Of a stretch of 7,385 nucleotides of DNA, positions 7,134-7,385 are shown piece by piece. Numbering within the stretch: the stretch's first letter is position 1; every line of letters begins with the position of its first letter. The DNA comes from CANRPC01 sp964456095 (GTDB lineage Bacteria > Bacillota_I > Bacilli_A > RFN20 > CAG-449). The stretch is from assembly GCA_964456095.1 (NCBI GenBank), contig CAYVZF010000063.1, positions 1-7,385 on the forward strand, read 5' to 3'. Position numbers and translations under genes: made by a program. A model generated the notes under the pieces. It was not told the origin of the DNA. It ran no database searches and saw only the letters and a program-made list of their open reading frames with translations.

Positions 7134-7385
7134 TTAATCCTCCGTAAGTGGAGCAGCACGTGCTTCATCTAAATATTCTTCTAATACTTCTTTTAATAAA
7201 TTAACAACTTCTTCAACTGATTTATTTTCAAGTTGTGTTGCCGCCGCGGCAAAATGTCCACCGCCTTGCATTTTTTCAAGTAAGAATTGGCAGTTTACAG
7301 TTCCATCGCTTCTAGCGGAAACTCCAACTTTATTTGTTTCAATTCTACCAACAACAAATGTTGCATTAATATCTTTAATTGTTAA
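7134..7385 (-). CDS. gdpP: GdpP cyclic-di-AMP phosphodiesterase, C-terminal end (partial)
   Basis: Only the last 83 codons are in the window; the 5' part lies beyond position 7385. The reading frame runs unbroken from the edge to a TAA at 7136-7134. The visible protein starts LTIKDINATFVVGRIE, continues with GVSARSDGTVNCQFLLEKM and then carries the GGGHFAAAATQL glycine-histidine motif, which is the nucleotide-binding end of a DHHA1 domain. In the family, GdpP is a membrane-anchored protein with PAS, degenerate GGDEF and DHH/DHHA1 domains that hydrolyses cyclic-di-AMP to pApA. The upstream domains cannot be seen, so a soluble DHH/DHHA1 phosphodiesterase or NrnA-like protein is the alternative. 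The gene lying directly before rplI and dnaB is the usual Firmicutes arrangement and favours GdpP. The acidic, helical tail (LLKEVLEEYLDEARAA) encodes the rplI ribosome site in its last codons. Confidence 0.9.
   Translation of the reverse strand, partial: LTIKDINATFVVGRIETNKVGVSARSDGTVNCQFLLEKMQGGGHFAAAATQLENKSVEEVVNLLKEVLEEYLDEARAAPLTED
7139..7143 (-). promoter_or_regulatory. Ribosome binding site of rplI
   Basis: GGAGG on the minus strand lies 6 nt before the ATG at 7132-7130. It overlaps the last two sense codons of gdpP. This site decides the rplI start: an in-frame ATG at 7168 would add 12 residues but lies inside gdpP and would put this Shine-Dalgarno inside the coding region. Confidence 0.85.

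Noticed and set aside
7133..7168. Longer rplI start adding MKHVLLHLRRIK
   Set aside because: It lies within gdpP, does not match the L9 N-terminus, and the strong GGAGG at 7143-7139 fits the ATG at 7132.
1..7385. Recoded UGA (Mycoplasma-type code), CRISPR array, insertion sequence, tRNA/rRNA genes, riboswitch
   Set aside because: Trp codons checked in dnaB, yfhO and the phosphatase gene are TGG. No regularly spaced repeats, transposase motifs, tRNA-like cloverleaf or long structured leader was seen, and coding sequence fills all but about 170 bases.

Overview
The window is a compact, AT-rich stretch in which every gene lies on the minus strand. Tryptophan is encoded by TGG and the reading frames close properly under the standard bacterial code, so this is not a Mycoplasma/Spiroplasma-type genome that reads UGA as Trp. 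The gene order (gdpP, rplI, dnaB, walJ/yycJ, rlmH), the strong GGAGG-like ribosome sites and the YfhO-family membrane protein together suggest a low-GC Firmicute. An uncultured, host-associated lineage of Bacilli/Erysipelotrichia or an Acholeplasma-like relative is plausible, but that placement is inference.

Layout in the direction of transcription (right to left): the 3' end of gdpP, a cyclic-di-AMP phosphodiesterase (7134-7385, cut by the window edge); rplI, ribosomal protein L9 (6677-7132); dnaB, the replicative helicase (5242-6666); walJ/yycJ, a metallo-beta-lactamase-fold hydrolase (4434-5240); rlmH, a 23S rRNA pseudouridine methyltransferase (3959-4441); and a large YfhO-family polytopic membrane protein (869-3943). 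Junctions between these six genes are +1, +10, +1, -8 and +15 nt, and ribosome sites are often built into the 3' end of the preceding gene, so they read as one operon. A long hairpin with a U-tract (811-863) closes it. A separate promoter overlapping that hairpin probably drives a histidine-phosphatase-family gene (52-774). The last 51 bases are AT-rich with an isolated Shine-Dalgarno-like GAGGA and perhaps the first codons of another gene.

Functionally the operon groups housekeeping tasks: second-messenger turnover (GdpP), translation (L9, RlmH), replication (DnaB), a WalJ hydrolase linked in other Firmicutes to cell-wall and DNA-repair phenotypes, and a probable envelope glycosylation enzyme (YfhO). 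I found no CRISPR array, insertion sequence, tRNA/rRNA gene, riboswitch or phage feature. I do not see an undescribed multi-gene system here; the findings are local observations of modest interest.
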